This document shows, one piece after another, positions 27,238 through 39,317 of a stretch of 64,000 nucleotides of DNA (within the stretch, counting starts at the first letter, position 1; every line of letters begins with the position of its first letter). The translations under genes and the position numbers were made by a program. The DNA comes from Bradyrhizobium sp. 195 (GTDB taxonomy: Bacteria > Pseudomonadota > Alphaproteobacteria > Rhizobiales > Xanthobacteraceae), in contig NZ_CP082161.1 of NCBI RefSeq assembly GCF_023101665.1, positions 6,386,001 through 6,450,000 on the forward strand, given 5' to 3'. The notes under the pieces were generated by a model that had not been told where the DNA came from, searched no databases, and saw only the letters and a list, made by a program, of their open reading frames with translations.

Positions 27238-27711
27238 CAGTCCCCGCTCCTGCGCTGGCACAGCTCCGCCGCTTACGCAACGTGTCGCGTTGCGCATGTT
27301 CCGTGCGGAGATGCGTTGAGAGAATGTCGTTCTGCGGCGATCATGCGCCGCGTTGATGCGATGCGTAAATCATGCGGCGCACGCGACGCATCGTCAATGA
27401 AATGGAATTTCGAATGTTGCGCGAAGCGAAGTCATTCTCTCCATCGCCGCACGCGGCAACGATGAAAGGATTTTTGCGAATGCGGCTGGCAACTCCGCGC
27501 GGGACGACCACACATGCGCATCATTCCTGTGCACATCTCCCTAGCAAGCATGCCATCTTCTCGCGCGCGGCCATTCGATGAAACGTCCTTGCCTGACGCA
27601 CGCGCAATACGGACGGCCATTTCATTGACTGCGCATAGCGCGATCATAGACTTGATCGTCTCGCTGCATCGTTCGCTCACGCGTCGTGAGCAAAGCAACA
27701 AGACAGGCCAC
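27238..27711. promoter_or_regulatory. Divergent control region of two sulfonate-type binding-protein genes
   Basis: 474 bases between divergent start codons with lower GC than the genes. It contains an inverted repeat TGCGCCGC (27344-27351) and GCGGCGCA (27374-27381), and nearby GATGCGATGCG and CGCATCG elements. It must carry both promoters. Binding of a CysB/Cbl-like regulator is expected in this kind of locus but cannot be shown. Confidence 0.45.
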
Positions 27712-28692
27712 ATGCGCATCAACTCCCGTCATCATCTCATCACCCGCCGTCTCGCGGCATCGCTGCTTGCCGCCGCCGTCACCTTGTCGACGACTGCCAC
27801 ATTGTTCGCGGCCGACACCGTCGTACTGCGCGTCGGCGACCAGAAGGGCGGCAACCGGTCGCTGCTCGAGATCTCCGGCTACGCGAAAGACCTGCCCTAC
27901 AAAATCGAATGGTCGGAATTTCCCGCGGCCGCGCCGATCCTCGAAGCGCTCAACGCCGGTGCGCTCGACGTCGGCTATACCGGCGATCTCTCGTTCCTGT
28001 CGGTCTATGCGGCCGGCGCGCCGATCAAGGCGATCGGCGGCACCAGGTCGGACGCGAAGACGCAGGCCATTCTGGTACGCCAGGATTCGCCGATCAAATC
28101 GGCTGCTGATCTCAGGGGCAAACGGCTCGCCGGCACGCGCGGCGGCTGGGGCCAGTTCCTGATCGACGCAACGCTGGAGAAAGCAGGGATCAAGCTGGAG
28201 GATGCGACCTTCGCACCGCTCGGGCCGGTCGACGCCAAGATCGCGCTGCTCGCCGGCTCGATCGATGCCTGGGCGGTGTGGGAGCCCTACGTCTCGTTCG
28301 CGACGCTGAAGGACAAGGCCCGGGTGGTCGCCGACGGCGAAGGCCTGACGCCGACCATCACGTTCATCGTCGCATCCGACAACGCCATCGCCACCAAGCG
28401 CGCGGCGGTGCAGGACCTGGTGCAGCGGCTCAACAAGGCGCGGCTATGGTCGCTGGATCATGTTGCCGAGTACGCCAGGAACACGGCCGAACTGACCAAG
28501 CTGCCGGAAGACGTGCTGCTCTCGGCCTACACCGCACAGCGCACCAGCCCGATCGTGATCGACGAGAACGTGGTCAAGGAAATCCAGGCTGCCTCCGACC
28601 GCTCAACGCGCTACGGCATCCTGCCGAAGAAGCTCGACGTCAGCCAAGCCGTCGACCGCAGCTTCACCGCTGCGGCCGCGGGATCGAATTAA
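27712..28692 (+). CDS. Aliphatic sulfonate-type ABC solute-binding protein (SsuA-like)
   Basis: 326 residues. Signal peptide [22 protein letters not shown], then [20 protein letters not shown], typical of SsuA, and [34 protein letters not shown] plus [18 protein letters not shown]. It binds an anionic organosulfur compound in the periplasm. ATG at 27712 has AGG six bases upstream; the frame is open further but the extension lacks a signal. No permease follows, so it may share the transporter encoded across the divergent promoter. Confidence 0.88.
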   Translation: MRINSRHHLITRRLAASLLAAAVTLSTTATLFAADTVVLRVGDQKGGNRSLLEISGYAKDLPYKIEWSEFPAAAPILEALNAGALDVGYTGDLSFLSVYAAGAPIKAIGGTRSDAKTQAILVRQDSPIKSAADLRGKRLAGTRGGWGQFLIDATLEKAGIKLEDATFAPLGPVDAKIALLAGSIDAWAVWEPYVSFATLKDKARVVADGEGLTPTITFIVASDNAIATKRAAVQDLVQRLNKARLWSLDHVAEYARNTAELTKLPEDVLLSAYTAQRTSPIVIDENVVKEIQAASDRSTRYGILPKKLDVSQAVDRSFTAAAAGSN

Positions 28693-28706
28693 GCGACGGC
28701 GGCGGG

Positions 28707-28805
28707 ATGCGCAGGCTTCGCCTCAAGGCCGGCCCGCTGCATCTCGCCGCGATCGTGCTCGCGCATTTCGCCTGCATGAGCCTGATCGTGTGGCTGTCGC
28801 TCTAG
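28707..28805 (+). CDS. Possible 32-residue membrane peptide
   Basis: A short frame starts at ATG 28707, 15 bases after the SsuA-like gene stop. It has a basic N-terminus ([12 protein letters not shown]) and one hydrophobic helix ([19 protein letters not shown]), ending at TAG. A GGCGGCGGG stretch is the only ribosome-site candidate. The shape suits a small transmembrane peptide, but chance cannot be excluded. Confidence 0.35.
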   Translation: MRRLRLKAGPLHLAAIVLAHFACMSLIVWLSL

Positions 28806-28816
28806 CCGCGCGGTGC

Positions 28817-29308
28817 TTACCAATAGCCGCGGTAGTAAGGCCGGTAATACGCCCGAGGCCGGTAATACGCCCGAGGCCGGTAGTAGCCATAGCGGTAGCC
28901 GTAATAGGGACGGGGACGGTAGTACGAACGATACCCATAACCGTAGCCCGGACCATAGGCGTACGGCCCATAGCCACCACCATAATAGGCCGGCGCATAG
29001 CCGTAACCATAGCCCGGATATCCATAACCGCCGTAGTACGGGCCACCGCCATAGTAGCCATAGCCGTAAGGCGCGCCGGCGGCGATGGCACCACCGATGA
29101 TCGCGCCGGCTGCGAGGCCGCCGAGACCCCAGCCCCAGCCGCCACCCCAGCCGCGACCGCGCCAATATACCGGCGTGACATCATCTCCGACTGCCGCCTT
29201 CATCGTCGCGACGTTGGTCGGCAGCGGGGCTGCCGCCACCTGCTGAATTTCGCCGGCGACGACCGCGCCGGCCAGGCCACAGGCAATTGCCGTTCTCCAA
29301 ATCCTCAT
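28817..29308 (-). CDS. Exported Gly/Tyr-rich repeat protein
   Basis: 163 residues. Signal peptide [17 protein letters not shown]..., a short linker with the segment [24 protein letters not shown], a glycine-rich hydrophobic helix ([15 protein letters not shown]) that may span or touch the outer membrane, then about 80 residues of Gly-Tyr-Pro-Arg repeats such as [14 protein letters not shown]. Proteins of this style are common in rhizobia as envelope proteins of unknown role. GGGAG precedes the ATG at 29308. The strand of the repeats leaves almost no other reading possible. Confidence 0.7.
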   Translation of the reverse strand: MRIWRTAIACGLAGAVVAGEIQQVAAAPLPTNVATMKAAVGDDVTPVYWRGRGWGGGWGWGLGGLAAGAIIGGAIAAGAPYGYGYYGGGPYYGGYGYPGYGYGYAPAYYGGGYGPYAYGPGYGYGYRSYYRPRPYYGYRYGYYRPRAYYRPRAYYRPYYRGYW

Positions 29309-29590
29309 CGTCTTACTCCCTGTCTGACGTTTCGCTTGGAAAAAGGATCGCAACACCATGATCGGGTATCCCGGCGCCGAGTCAAAGCCGGATTTTGCGT
29401 GCGGCGCACAAGTCCCGCCCACGGCGCGCTGCTGGATCGCCAAGGCGAAAGCATTAAGCTTGCCGCGTTCGCAACCAACAACCTACTTCCTGATTTACTA
29501 TGCGTGCCGTTACTATCGGTTCCAGTGGGCGCGGGACCGCGGGGCCTTCTCGCGACAAAAAGTCCCGAAATTCCAGAGTGGGAGGATGAC

Positions 29591-30853
29591 ATGAGTGCCG
29601 TCGGTAATGAGCCGCTTGCCCGTCAGGCGCTGGCGTTCGTCCTGGCCGGGGGGCGCGGCAGCCGGCTTTTGGAGCTGACCGACCGGCGTGCCAAGCCCGC
29701 GGTCTATTTCGGCGGAAAATCCCGCATCATCGATTTCGCGCTGTCGAATGCCGTCAATTCAGGCATCCGCCGGATCGCGGTGGCGACCCAGTACAAGGCG
29801 CATAGCCTGATCCGCCATCTACAGATGGGCTGGAACTTCTTCCGGCCCGAGCGGAACGAGAGTTTCGACATCCTGCCCGCGAGTCAGCGCGTCTCCGAGA
29901 ACATGTGGTATGTCGGCACGGCGGACGCGGTCTACCAGAACATCGACATCATCGAATCCCACGCCTGCCGCTTCATCGTGGTGCTGGCGGGCGACCACAT
30001 CTACAAGATGGATTACGAGGTGATGCTGCGCCAGCACGTCGAGAGCGGCGCCGACGTCACGGTCGGCTGCCTGGAGATGCCGCGCGCGGAATCCTCGGGC
30101 TTCGGCATCATGCACGTCGACGAGAACGGCTGGATTCAGGAGTTCCTGGAGAAGCCGAAAGATCCGCCGCCGATGCCGGGCAAGCCGGACGTCTCGCTCG
30201 CCAGCATGGGCATCTACGTCTTCAACGCGAAATTCCTGTTCGACCAACTCAAGCGCGACGCCGAGGACTCGAACTCCAACCACGATTTCGGCAAGGACAT
30301 CATTCCATACCTCGTCAAGAACGGCCGCGCGATCGCGCACCAGTTCTCGACCTCCTGCGTGCGCTCCAACGGCCACAACGGCGCCTATTGGCGTGACGTC
30401 GGCACGGTCGACGCCTACTGGTCCGCCAATATCGATCTCACCGACGTCGTGCCGGAGCTCGACCTGTTCGACCGCGCCTGGCCGATCTGGTCCTATGCGG
30501 AGATCACGCCGCCGGCGAAATTCGTTCATGACGAGGAGGCCCGGCGCGGCCAGGCCGTGAGCTCGCTGGTCTCGGGCGGCTGCATCATCTCCGGCGCGTC
30601 GCTGCGCCGCTCGCTGCTGTTCACCGGCGTGCGCATCAATTCCTATGCCAATGTCGAGAACGCCGTGATCATGCCCTATGTGAATGTCGGACGCGGCGCG
30701 CGGCTGAAGAACGTCGTGATCGACCGCGGCGTCGAGATTCCGGAAGGCCTCGTCGTCGGCGAAGATCCCGAGCTCGACATGAAACGATTCCGCACCACCG
30801 AGCAGGGCATCTCGCTAATCACCCAGCCGATGATCGACGGGCTCAATAAATGA
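29591..30853 (+). CDS. glgC: Glucose-1-phosphate adenylyltransferase
   Basis: 420 residues. Nucleotidyltransferase opening [31 protein letters not shown] with the regulatory and catalytic residues, [28 protein letters not shown], and FLEKPKDPP. The C-terminal left-handed helix includes [24 protein letters not shown]. It makes ADP-glucose from glucose-1-phosphate and ATP, the controlling step of glycogen synthesis. GGGAGGATGAC precedes the ATG. The stop overlaps the glgA start (ATGA). Confidence 0.97.
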   Translation: MSAVGNEPLARQALAFVLAGGRGSRLLELTDRRAKPAVYFGGKSRIIDFALSNAVNSGIRRIAVATQYKAHSLIRHLQMGWNFFRPERNESFDILPASQRVSENMWYVGTADAVYQNIDIIESHACRFIVVLAGDHIYKMDYEVMLRQHVESGADVTVGCLEMPRAESSGFGIMHVDENGWIQEFLEKPKDPPPMPGKPDVSLASMGIYVFNAKFLFDQLKRDAEDSNSNHDFGKDIIPYLVKNGRAIAHQFSTSCVRSNGHNGAYWRDVGTVDAYWSANIDLTDVVPELDLFDRAWPIWSYAEITPPAKFVHDEEARRGQAVSSLVSGGCIISGASLRRSLLFTGVRINSYANVENAVIMPYVNVGRGARLKNVVIDRGVEIPEGLVVGEDPELDMKRFRTTEQGISLITQPMIDGLNK

Positions 30854-32304
30854 CGCCTGTTCGCGTCCTCGCGGTCGCTTCTGAAGTCTATCCCATCGTC
30901 AAGACCGGCGGCCTCGCGGATGTCGCCGGCGCGCTGCCGATCGCGCTGAAGGCGCATGGCGTCGAGATGCGCACCTTGATGCCGGGCTATCCCGACGTGA
31001 TGCGGCTCGTATCGAACGCCGAGGAGATCCGGCACTGGCCGGATTATTTCGGCGGCCCCGGACGGCTGCTCGCCGGCTCCCACGATGGGCTCGACCTATT
31101 CGTGCTCGACGTGCCGCATCTATATGCGCGGCCGGGCAACCCCTACGTCACCAGCGAGGGCGTCGACTGGCCGGACAATGGCGTGCGCTTCGCGGCGCTG
31201 TCGCGCATCGCCGCCGATATCGGCCACGGCCTCGTCCCGGCCTTCGTGCCCGATGTCGTGCACGCCCACGACTGGCAGGCCGGGCTCGCGCCGGCCTATC
31301 TGCACTACGACAATCGCCCGCGGCCCGCGACCGTGATGACCATCCACAACATGGCCTATCAGGGCAAATTCGCGCCTGAGCTGATCGGCGCGATCGGCCT
31401 GCCCTGGCATTCCTTCAACGTCGATGAACTCGAATATTTCGGCGGCATCAGCTTCCTGAAAGCCGGCCTGCAATTCGCCGATCGCATCACCACGGTGTCG
31501 CCGACCTACGCGCGGGAGATCCAGAGCGACGAAGGCGGCATGGGGTTCGGCGGCCTCTTGCGCGCACGCGCGCATGTGCTCAGCGGCATCCTCAACGGCA
31601 TTGACATCTCGGTGTGGAATCCGCAGGACGATCCGCACATCGCCTACCGCTACGGCGCGGAGGACCTGACGTTCCGGGCCGCGAACAAGGCGGTGCTGCA
31701 GCAGCAGTTCAACCTCGATTCCTCGGATGAAGCGCCGCTGCTCGGCGTCATCAGCCGGCTGTCGTGGCAGAAGGGGCTCGATCTCCTGCTCGAGGTCATT
31801 CCAACCATCTTGGGCGAAGGCATGCAGCTCGCGCTGCTCGGCAGCGGCGACCGCGATCTCCAGGATCGCTACCAGGCCGCGGCCCGCGCAAATCCCGGCC
31901 GGATCGGGGTCGTGATCGGCTATGACGAGATCCTGGCGCATCTGCTCCAGGCCGGCTCGGACGCGCTTCTCGTGCCCTCGCGCTTCGAGCCATGCGGCCT
32001 GACCCAGCTGTGCGCGCTGCGCTACGGTGCCGTCCCGATCGTCGCACGCGTCGGCGGGCTCGAGGACACCATCGTCGATGTCGGCGAGGCCGACGCCTCC
32101 GGGCGCGATGCCACCGGATTCAAGTTCGCACCCGTGACGGCGGATGCCTTCGCCGGCAGCTTGCGCAAGGCCAACACCGCCTTCCACGACAAGCAGACCT
32201 GGCGCCGGCTGCAACGTAACGGCCTTGCGACCGACGTGTCCTGGCGCAACCGCGCCGGCGACTATGCCGCGCTCTATCGCGATCTCATGACATCCCGCGC
32301 GTGA
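30850..32304 (+). CDS. glgA: Glycogen synthase (ADP-glucose type, GT5)
   Basis: 484 residues. The N-terminus [26 protein letters not shown] has the KTGGL ADP-glucose-binding motif. Other marks are [34 protein letters not shown] nucleotide loop ([14 protein letters not shown]) and [20 protein letters not shown] with the catalytic E-x7-E region. It extends alpha-1,4-glucan chains. It overlaps glgC by four bases, so the two are translationally coupled. glgB and glgX are not in the window next to it. Confidence 0.97.
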   Translation: MTPVRVLAVASEVYPIVKTGGLADVAGALPIALKAHGVEMRTLMPGYPDVMRLVSNAEEIRHWPDYFGGPGRLLAGSHDGLDLFVLDVPHLYARPGNPYVTSEGVDWPDNGVRFAALSRIAADIGHGLVPAFVPDVVHAHDWQAGLAPAYLHYDNRPRPATVMTIHNMAYQGKFAPELIGAIGLPWHSFNVDELEYFGGISFLKAGLQFADRITTVSPTYAREIQSDEGGMGFGGLLRARAHVLSGILNGIDISVWNPQDDPHIAYRYGAEDLTFRAANKAVLQQQFNLDSSDEAPLLGVISRLSWQKGLDLLLEVIPTILGEGMQLALLGSGDRDLQDRYQAAARANPGRIGVVIGYDEILAHLLQAGSDALLVPSRFEPCGLTQLCALRYGAVPIVARVGGLEDTIVDVGEADASGRDATGFKFAPVTADAFAGSLRKANTAFHDKQTWRRLQRNGLATDVSWRNRAGDYAALYRDLMTSRA

Positions 32305-32341
32305 GGCGTGGCCGTCGTCGAATCCATGCTATAGAGCCGCC

Positions 32342-32602
32342 ATGGACCCTTTCGTGATCAAGCTGATCGGCTTTGCCGCCGCTACCTGCACCACCGTGGC
32401 CTACGCGCCGCAAGCCATCAAAGTGTGGAAGACCCGCTCCACCGGAGACATCTCGCTCGGCATGTTCCTGGTCATGGTGCTGGGCTTGGCGCTTTGGCTC
32501 GTCTACGGCCTGCTCTCGGGCGATGCCCCGCTGGTCGCCGCCAACGCCATCACCATGGTGCTCGCCGGCGGCATCCTGTTCATGAAGCTGAAATACGGGT
32601 GA
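32342..32602 (+). CDS. SemiSWEET family sugar transporter
   Basis: 86 residues with three predicted membrane helices, the size of a bacterial SemiSWEET half-transporter that works as a dimer. Key block: VAYAPQAIKVWKTRSTGDISLGMF, containing the PQ motif at the end of the first helix, and later VAANAITMVLAGGILFMKL with the conserved Asn. It moves sugars down their gradient across the inner membrane. It lies 37 bases after glgA on the same strand, so it may be part of the same transcript. Confidence 0.88.
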   Translation: MDPFVIKLIGFAAATCTTVAYAPQAIKVWKTRSTGDISLGMFLVMVLGLALWLVYGLLSGDAPLVAANAITMVLAGGILFMKLKYG

Positions 32603-32615
32603 GGTAGCGCAGATC

Positions 32616-32723
32616 CGTAGGGCGGATTAGCCGAAGGCGTAATCCGCCACCTTTGCTGCAGCACGACGGCGGATTACGCCAGCGGACTGCGCTTCGCGCA
32701 GCCGCAGGCTAATCCGCCCTACG
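32616..32723. repeat. Palindromic repeat, GTAGGGCGGATTAG type
   Basis: Starts CCGTAGGGCGGATTAG and ends CTAATCCGCCCTACG, with GCGTAATCCGCC and GGCGGATTACGC inside. It separates the convergent SemiSWEET and dioxygenase genes and may serve as a two-way end point for transcription. Confidence 0.9.
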
Positions 32724-32732
32724 ATACTACGA

Positions 32733-33527
32733 CTATCCAAACATATACGACGCCATCGCGACGCTCGCGACCTCGTCGACGAAAACACGGTGACCCACGT
32801 CGCTGCCGGCCGCGCCGGCGGCCACCATCAGCGGCAGCAGGTGGTCCTCGCGCGGATGGGCCAGGCGCGCGCTCGGTGCGTTGTCCCAATCAACCAGCAT
32901 CGCGTTGCGGCGGGCCGGATCCGGGTTGCTGATCGCCTCATTGAGATAGGCCTCGAAATCGTAGGAGACAGGCTTGGACTCCGGCCGGTTGAAGCCGCGC
33001 ATGTTGTGATAGGTCAGCCCGCTGCCGACGATCAGGATGCCTTCATCGCGGAGCGATGCAATCGCCTGCCCGACCTTGACGTGCTCGGCCGCGTCATAAC
33101 TCGACTTCAGCGAGAGCAGCACGATCGGCATGTCGGCGTCCGGATACATCAGCCCGAGCGGCACGAAGGTGCCGTGATCAAAACCCTGATTGGGATCTTC
33201 CCGGCAATCGAGGCCTGCGCGCGCGAGCAGCGCCTTCACCTCGGCTGCGAGCTCGGGCTGGCCCGGCGCCGGATATTTGAGGCGGTAGGTATGCTCGGGG
33301 AAACCGTAGTAGTCGTACACCATCGGCGGATGCGCCGAGGTCGACACGGTGAAGGCATCGGCCTCCCAATGGCCGGTGATGACGAGCACGGCCTTCGGCC
33401 TCGCCGGCAACAGCTGCGGCAGCCGGCCGAACTCCGCCGCGGTCTTGGCATATTGCACCCGCCTGTCGTCCATGAACGGCCAAGGACCGCCGCCATGCGA
33501 CAGGAAGAGGGTCGGAAATCGCGTCAT
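32733..33527 (-). CDS. ygiD: DODA-type extradiol dioxygenase (YgiD-like)
   Basis: 264 residues. The LigB-like fold begins FPTLFLSHGGGPWPFMDDR (first metal His), then VITGHWEADAFTVSTS (second His), NQGFDHGTFVPLGLMYPDADMPIVLLSL and LTYHNMRGF (further conserved His). These are the signature positions of DOPA 4,5-dioxygenase-type proteins that cleave catechol rings with a divalent metal. Start at 33527; the ribosome site is weak. The frame stays open upstream but those residues do not belong to the family. Confidence 0.88.
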   Translation of the reverse strand: MTRFPTLFLSHGGGPWPFMDDRRVQYAKTAAEFGRLPQLLPARPKAVLVITGHWEADAFTVSTSAHPPMVYDYYGFPEHTYRLKYPAPGQPELAAEVKALLARAGLDCREDPNQGFDHGTFVPLGLMYPDADMPIVLLSLKSSYDAAEHVKVGQAIASLRDEGILIVGSGLTYHNMRGFNRPESKPVSYDFEAYLNEAISNPDPARRNAMLVDWDNAPSARLAHPREDHLLPLMVAAGAAGSDVGHRVFVDEVASVAMASYMFG

Positions 33528-33680
33528 GGGTTCGTCTCGTCGGCAACATGCGCGTGCAAATGCCCGCGCGACCGGCGGCGAGCATAGGCAAACCGGCATG
33601 GTTAGCAAGTCGTTAACGATTTGCCGCCCAAAATCCGGACGTGGCCGAAGCAGTCGGCCTGAAGACAGGTGAGACGTGAG

Positions 33681-33860
33681 ATGAAGAAGTTTGCGCTGGG
33701 GGACGTCGTCAACAGTGACAAGGGCCGCCGCGGCATCGTTCGCGCCGCCTTCAAGTCGCGGGATGGCCAGCAATTCTACGCCGTCGAGAAGGACGGTGCG
33801 ATGGACTATCTGGAGGAAGACCGGCTGAGCCCGGCGCCGCGCGTCGAGCTCGCGGCTTAA
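33681..33860 (+). CDS. Small conserved protein, unknown function
   Basis: 59 residues. The segment KFALGDVVNSDKGRRGIVRAAF...QFYAVEKDGAMDYLEEDRLSPA looks like a small SH3-like or KOW-type beta barrel with a GD-x-V start. The ATG at 33681 has AGGTGAG seven bases upstream. No function is known to me; it stands alone between divergent and convergent neighbours. Confidence 0.6.
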   Translation: MKKFALGDVVNSDKGRRGIVRAAFKSRDGQQFYAVEKDGAMDYLEEDRLSPAPRVELAA

Positions 33861-33867
33861 GTCCAAC

Positions 33868-35337
33868 TCAATTTCTGCTCTCGCCTGTGAGCCGGTCAAG
33901 ACGCTCCGCGAAGGGATCGTCCCCGCTCGCGATGCGATCGTTCGTGATCAGCAGCAGGCGATCGCGGCCTGCCGCGGCGTTCCAATGCGGCAGATCGAGA
34001 CCGTTGGGATCACCGCTCCTGGCGAAGTTGATCCAATAGGACCGCATGCGACTTGCGACCTCGCGATCACCTCGCGAGAGGATGCCCGCTCCTGGCACGC
34101 CTTCCACACCGAAGATGAACTGCAATTCCCGCCCGTGCCCGCCCTCGGGATTGGCGCGGCCGGACTCAGGCACATAGGCGAAGCGATAGCGAAAGGTCGC
34201 CGCGCCGCCTGCGGCATGTAGGCGGGCCAGCAATCTTGCGGGCTCGGAAAAGACCTTGTCGGTATAGAACCGTGCCGCAAGCTCCGAAGGCCTGGCAAGG
34301 TCGGGATAGAGCCTGTGCAGCTCATCGTTTGTGATGCCCGAAGATGCGACCTCCTCCTTGATCTCGAACTCACTGTCGAAACCGGTCTCGTCATCGTTCG
34401 AGCCGATGATCAGGGGAATGCGGCTTTGATGTCCGGCCGCAAAGCCGGCGGCAATCTCCTCGGTCACGAGACGTCCGTCTATGGTTGGCGCGAAGCAGCG
34501 TCGCGATTTCCGCAACAGACTGCTTTCGGCCGCACGCAGGTACCGCGGTTCGGCGGCACGCCAATCGGCCTGCGGTCCAAGCGCCGCGACGAACTGACGG
34601 CCGAGGGCTTCGGCGTCCTGTGCCGAGCGCAGGTGCGCGCGAGCGGGGACCGATTGCAGAATGGCTTTCTGGAAGAGACCCTGCGATTGCGCAGACAGCA
34701 TCAGCAGCGCGATCGACGTCGCGCCTGCATCGCTGCCGAACAGGGTGACGTTGTCAGGATCGCCGCCGAAGGCCGCGATGTTGTCGTGAACCCATCGAAG
34801 TGCCGCGATCTGGTCCATCAGCCCGTGATTGCCCGAGCCCTGCGACAGCGCCGGGTGAGCGAGCCAGCCGAGCACACCAAGGCGATAGTTGACGGTGACC
34901 ACGATGAGGCCGGCCTGCGCGAGCTTGGCGCCGTCGTACAGCCGATCATTCGCCGTGCCGCCGATAAAGCCGCCACCGTGAATGAAGATCATCACCGGCA
35001 GCGGACCGTCGACCCCGAAGGGACGGAACACGTTCAGCGTGAGACAATCCTCGCTCGAAGCCTGTAGCGCCGGCTGAAGGCACGGCGCGCCATACTCGTA
35101 GGCGGTGTGCATCTCCGAACTTTCGAGCGTCGGCTGCGGCGGGCGCCAGCGCAGCGCACCGACCGGCGGCGAAGCATAGGCCAGCCCCTTGAACGAGGCC
35201 ACCTCGCCTTCGACGGCGCCGAGCATCTGCCCTTCACGCGTCAGTGCGAATGGAAACTGTCCGACCGGCTGAGCCACGGCCGAGCCGGCGCAGCACAGGA
35301 CAATGGAAGCCGCAACAAGCGCGAGCAGGGGTTGCAT
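33868..35337 (-). CDS. Type-B carboxylesterase homologue lacking the nucleophilic serine
   Basis: 489 residues. Signal peptide LLALVAASIVLCCAGSAVAQ, then the carboxylesterase type-B fold: FKGLAYASPPVGALRWRPPQP, EDCLTLNVFRP, VMIFIHGGGFIGG (oxyanion hole). The nucleophile elbow, normally GESAG, reads LFGSDAGATS, so the serine position (residue 203) is Asp. The acidic and histidine positions look kept (GSNDDETGF and GGHGRELQFIFG). Catalysis by the usual mechanism should be lost; a binding role or a serine at another position is possible. It is exported. Upstream lies a small conserved gene on the same strand. Confidence 0.8.
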   Translation of the reverse strand: MQPLLALVAASIVLCCAGSAVAQPVGQFPFALTREGQMLGAVEGEVASFKGLAYASPPVGALRWRPPQPTLESSEMHTAYEYGAPCLQPALQASSEDCLTLNVFRPFGVDGPLPVMIFIHGGGFIGGTANDRLYDGAKLAQAGLIVVTVNYRLGVLGWLAHPALSQGSGNHGLMDQIAALRWVHDNIAAFGGDPDNVTLFGSDAGATSIALLMLSAQSQGLFQKAILQSVPARAHLRSAQDAEALGRQFVAALGPQADWRAAEPRYLRAAESSLLRKSRRCFAPTIDGRLVTEEIAAGFAAGHQSRIPLIIGSNDDETGFDSEFEIKEEVASSGITNDELHRLYPDLARPSELAARFYTDKVFSEPARLLARLHAAGGAATFRYRFAYVPESGRANPEGGHGRELQFIFGVEGVPGAGILSRGDREVASRMRSYWINFARSGDPNGLDLPHWNAAAGRDRLLLITNDRIASGDDPFAERLDRLTGESRN

Positions 35338-35414
35338 CTTCGGAGCATCTCGATGCGCGGACGGTTTCCTGCAGATTACGTCCGCGGCCGTCAGAGAGGC
35401 AAGCCTCGCGCGAC

Positions 35415-35624
35415 CTAGCCGCCCTTGGCAATGAGCTCCGCCAGCGCGTGGCGCGCGACGATGCCGAGCTCGCCGAGGGTGGAGTGGCCAGCCCCTGCCG
35501 CCTCGATCAGGCGCTCGGCGATGAACCTGCGGCTGTCGTGATCGCCACCATACGGCAGTTGGCGGCACGTCTCCTCCAGGACGACGTCCATGTTCGCTTT
35601 GGTCCGCTCACTCAACTCTGGCAT
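35415..35624 (-). CDS. Small conserved protein, unknown function
   Basis: 69 residues, mostly helical and soluble: VVLEETCRQLPYGGDHDSRRFIAERLIEAAGAGHSTLGELGIVARHALAEL. The pattern of a helical adaptor-like protein with one Cys is consistent with short rhizobial hypothetical proteins. It lies 77 bases upstream of the serine-less esterase on the same strand and so may share its transcript. Confidence 0.6.
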   Translation of the reverse strand: MPELSERTKANMDVVLEETCRQLPYGGDHDSRRFIAERLIEAAGAGHSTLGELGIVARHALAELIAKGG

Positions 35625-35853
35625 GACGCTCGGTCGCTACGCGTGGCTTGTAGCCGCAAGCATACACAGACGGATCGGACATGATTACCCCGGGTGATCA
35701 CGGCCATTGTGCATCGCGATGCGTGTGGCGCCGCAAGGTTCACGTGGCCATGATGCTGCCCCAAACGACCACCGAAGATTGCACTTGCTGTGATGACAAG
35801 CTGAACCTGCGGCGATAGCCTGCCGGCAAAACAAAACACACGGGAGGAATGCG

Positions 35854-38541
<2,688 letters not shown>

Positions 38542-38620
38542 CAACGACAGGCCGGCCGGGAACCTTTTCCCGGCTGCCGCGTTGCAGGTCCGTGGCATTG
38601 AGATGCAGCGACAGGTGTAG

Positions 38621-38657
38621 GCCCCGGCACGTAGATTCGCGTGCCGGGGCATTTTTT
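38621..38657 (+). terminator. Strong Rho-independent terminator after the monooxygenase-esterase gene
   Basis: GCCCCGGCACG pairs perfectly with CGTGCCGGGGC around a 9-10 base loop, followed by ATTTTTT. It lies about 80 bases after the stop codon at 38541. Confidence 0.92.
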
Positions 38658-38672
38658 GCGTGAGGCGAAGCG

Positions 38673-38948
38673 ATGGGGGACGGTGTTGCGGATTCAAAGG
38701 TCGATTTCGGTGCGCTTGCCGCGCTGCATAAATGGCCCTCGCTTGCGAACCAGCGCCGGCCGGACCGGGAGCCGTATCAGATAAGCGAAGGCACTCTTGA
38801 TGAGTGCATCTCGGTCTTCATGGAGAAGCCGGCGGCGACCCGGCATCTCTATGAGATTCGAACAGTGGCGCAGCCGCCACTCGTGACGGGCATTCTCTCG
38901 TCCGAACACATCATCGAACTGTCGCGCTGGAGAGAATTTCTCCGATAG
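38673..38948 (+). CDS. Conserved hypothetical protein
   Basis: 91 residues. The start has GAGGCG 5 bases upstream. The sequence reads DECISVFMEKPAATRHLYEIRTVAQPPLVTGILSSEHIIELSRWREFLR near its end, a soluble alpha/beta protein without known motifs. It follows the terminator of the monooxygenase gene and has its own transcript. Function unknown. Confidence 0.55.
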   Translation: MGDGVADSKVDFGALAALHKWPSLANQRRPDREPYQISEGTLDECISVFMEKPAATRHLYEIRTVAQPPLVTGILSSEHIIELSRWREFLR

Positions 38949-38986
38949 TCCCGGAAGGCGAGTGAGCGCAGGGGTCGTGCCCCTCC

Positions 38987-39307
38987 TCACGGCTCGATCT
39001 TGAGCGTCGCTTTCATGTTGGGATGATAGCGGCAGTAATAATCGACCGTTCCCGCCTTCTTCAGAACTGATGTCGCCGATTTCTTCGGCGGCAGTGTCAC
39101 GTCGAAGTCGCCGTTCCTCGCGGTGGCGGTGTGTGCGAAGACGTCCTTGTTGATCCAGCTGATGGTGTCGCCGACCCTCGCAGACACATCAGCCGGAGAT
39201 ATCTCGAGATTCCCCATCGTGATCTCGATGGTCGCGGCGTGTGCCGGGACGACCATCGCCGCGAAGACAAGCGCGATAGCGATCGAAACTGGCCGCCCCG
39301 ACATCAT
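38987..39307 (-). CDS. Cupredoxin-like periplasmic copper protein
   Basis: 106 residues with signal peptide VSIAIALVFAAMVVPAHA. Mature sequence ATIEITMGNLEISPADVSARVGDTISWINKDVFAHTATARNGDFD has the first copper histidine in VFAHTA; the C-terminal YYCRYHPNMKATLKI supplies Cys, His and Met, a complete type I copper site. It is probably a small electron carrier or copper chaperone. It lies 10 bases behind the DUF4142 gene and is likely expressed from the same sigma-dependent promoter. Confidence 0.9.
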   Translation of the reverse strand: MMSGRPVSIAIALVFAAMVVPAHAATIEITMGNLEISPADVSARVGDTISWINKDVFAHTATARNGDFDVTLPPKKSATSVLKKAGTVDYYCRYHPNMKATLKIEP

Positions 39308-39317
39308 CGCACCCTCC

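Noticed and set aside
28790..29590. The 267-codon extension upstream of glgC in the same frame
   Set aside because: It is the antisense of the Gly/Tyr-rich gene and lacks a start signal; glgC proteins begin at the ATG at 29591 with a good ribosome site.
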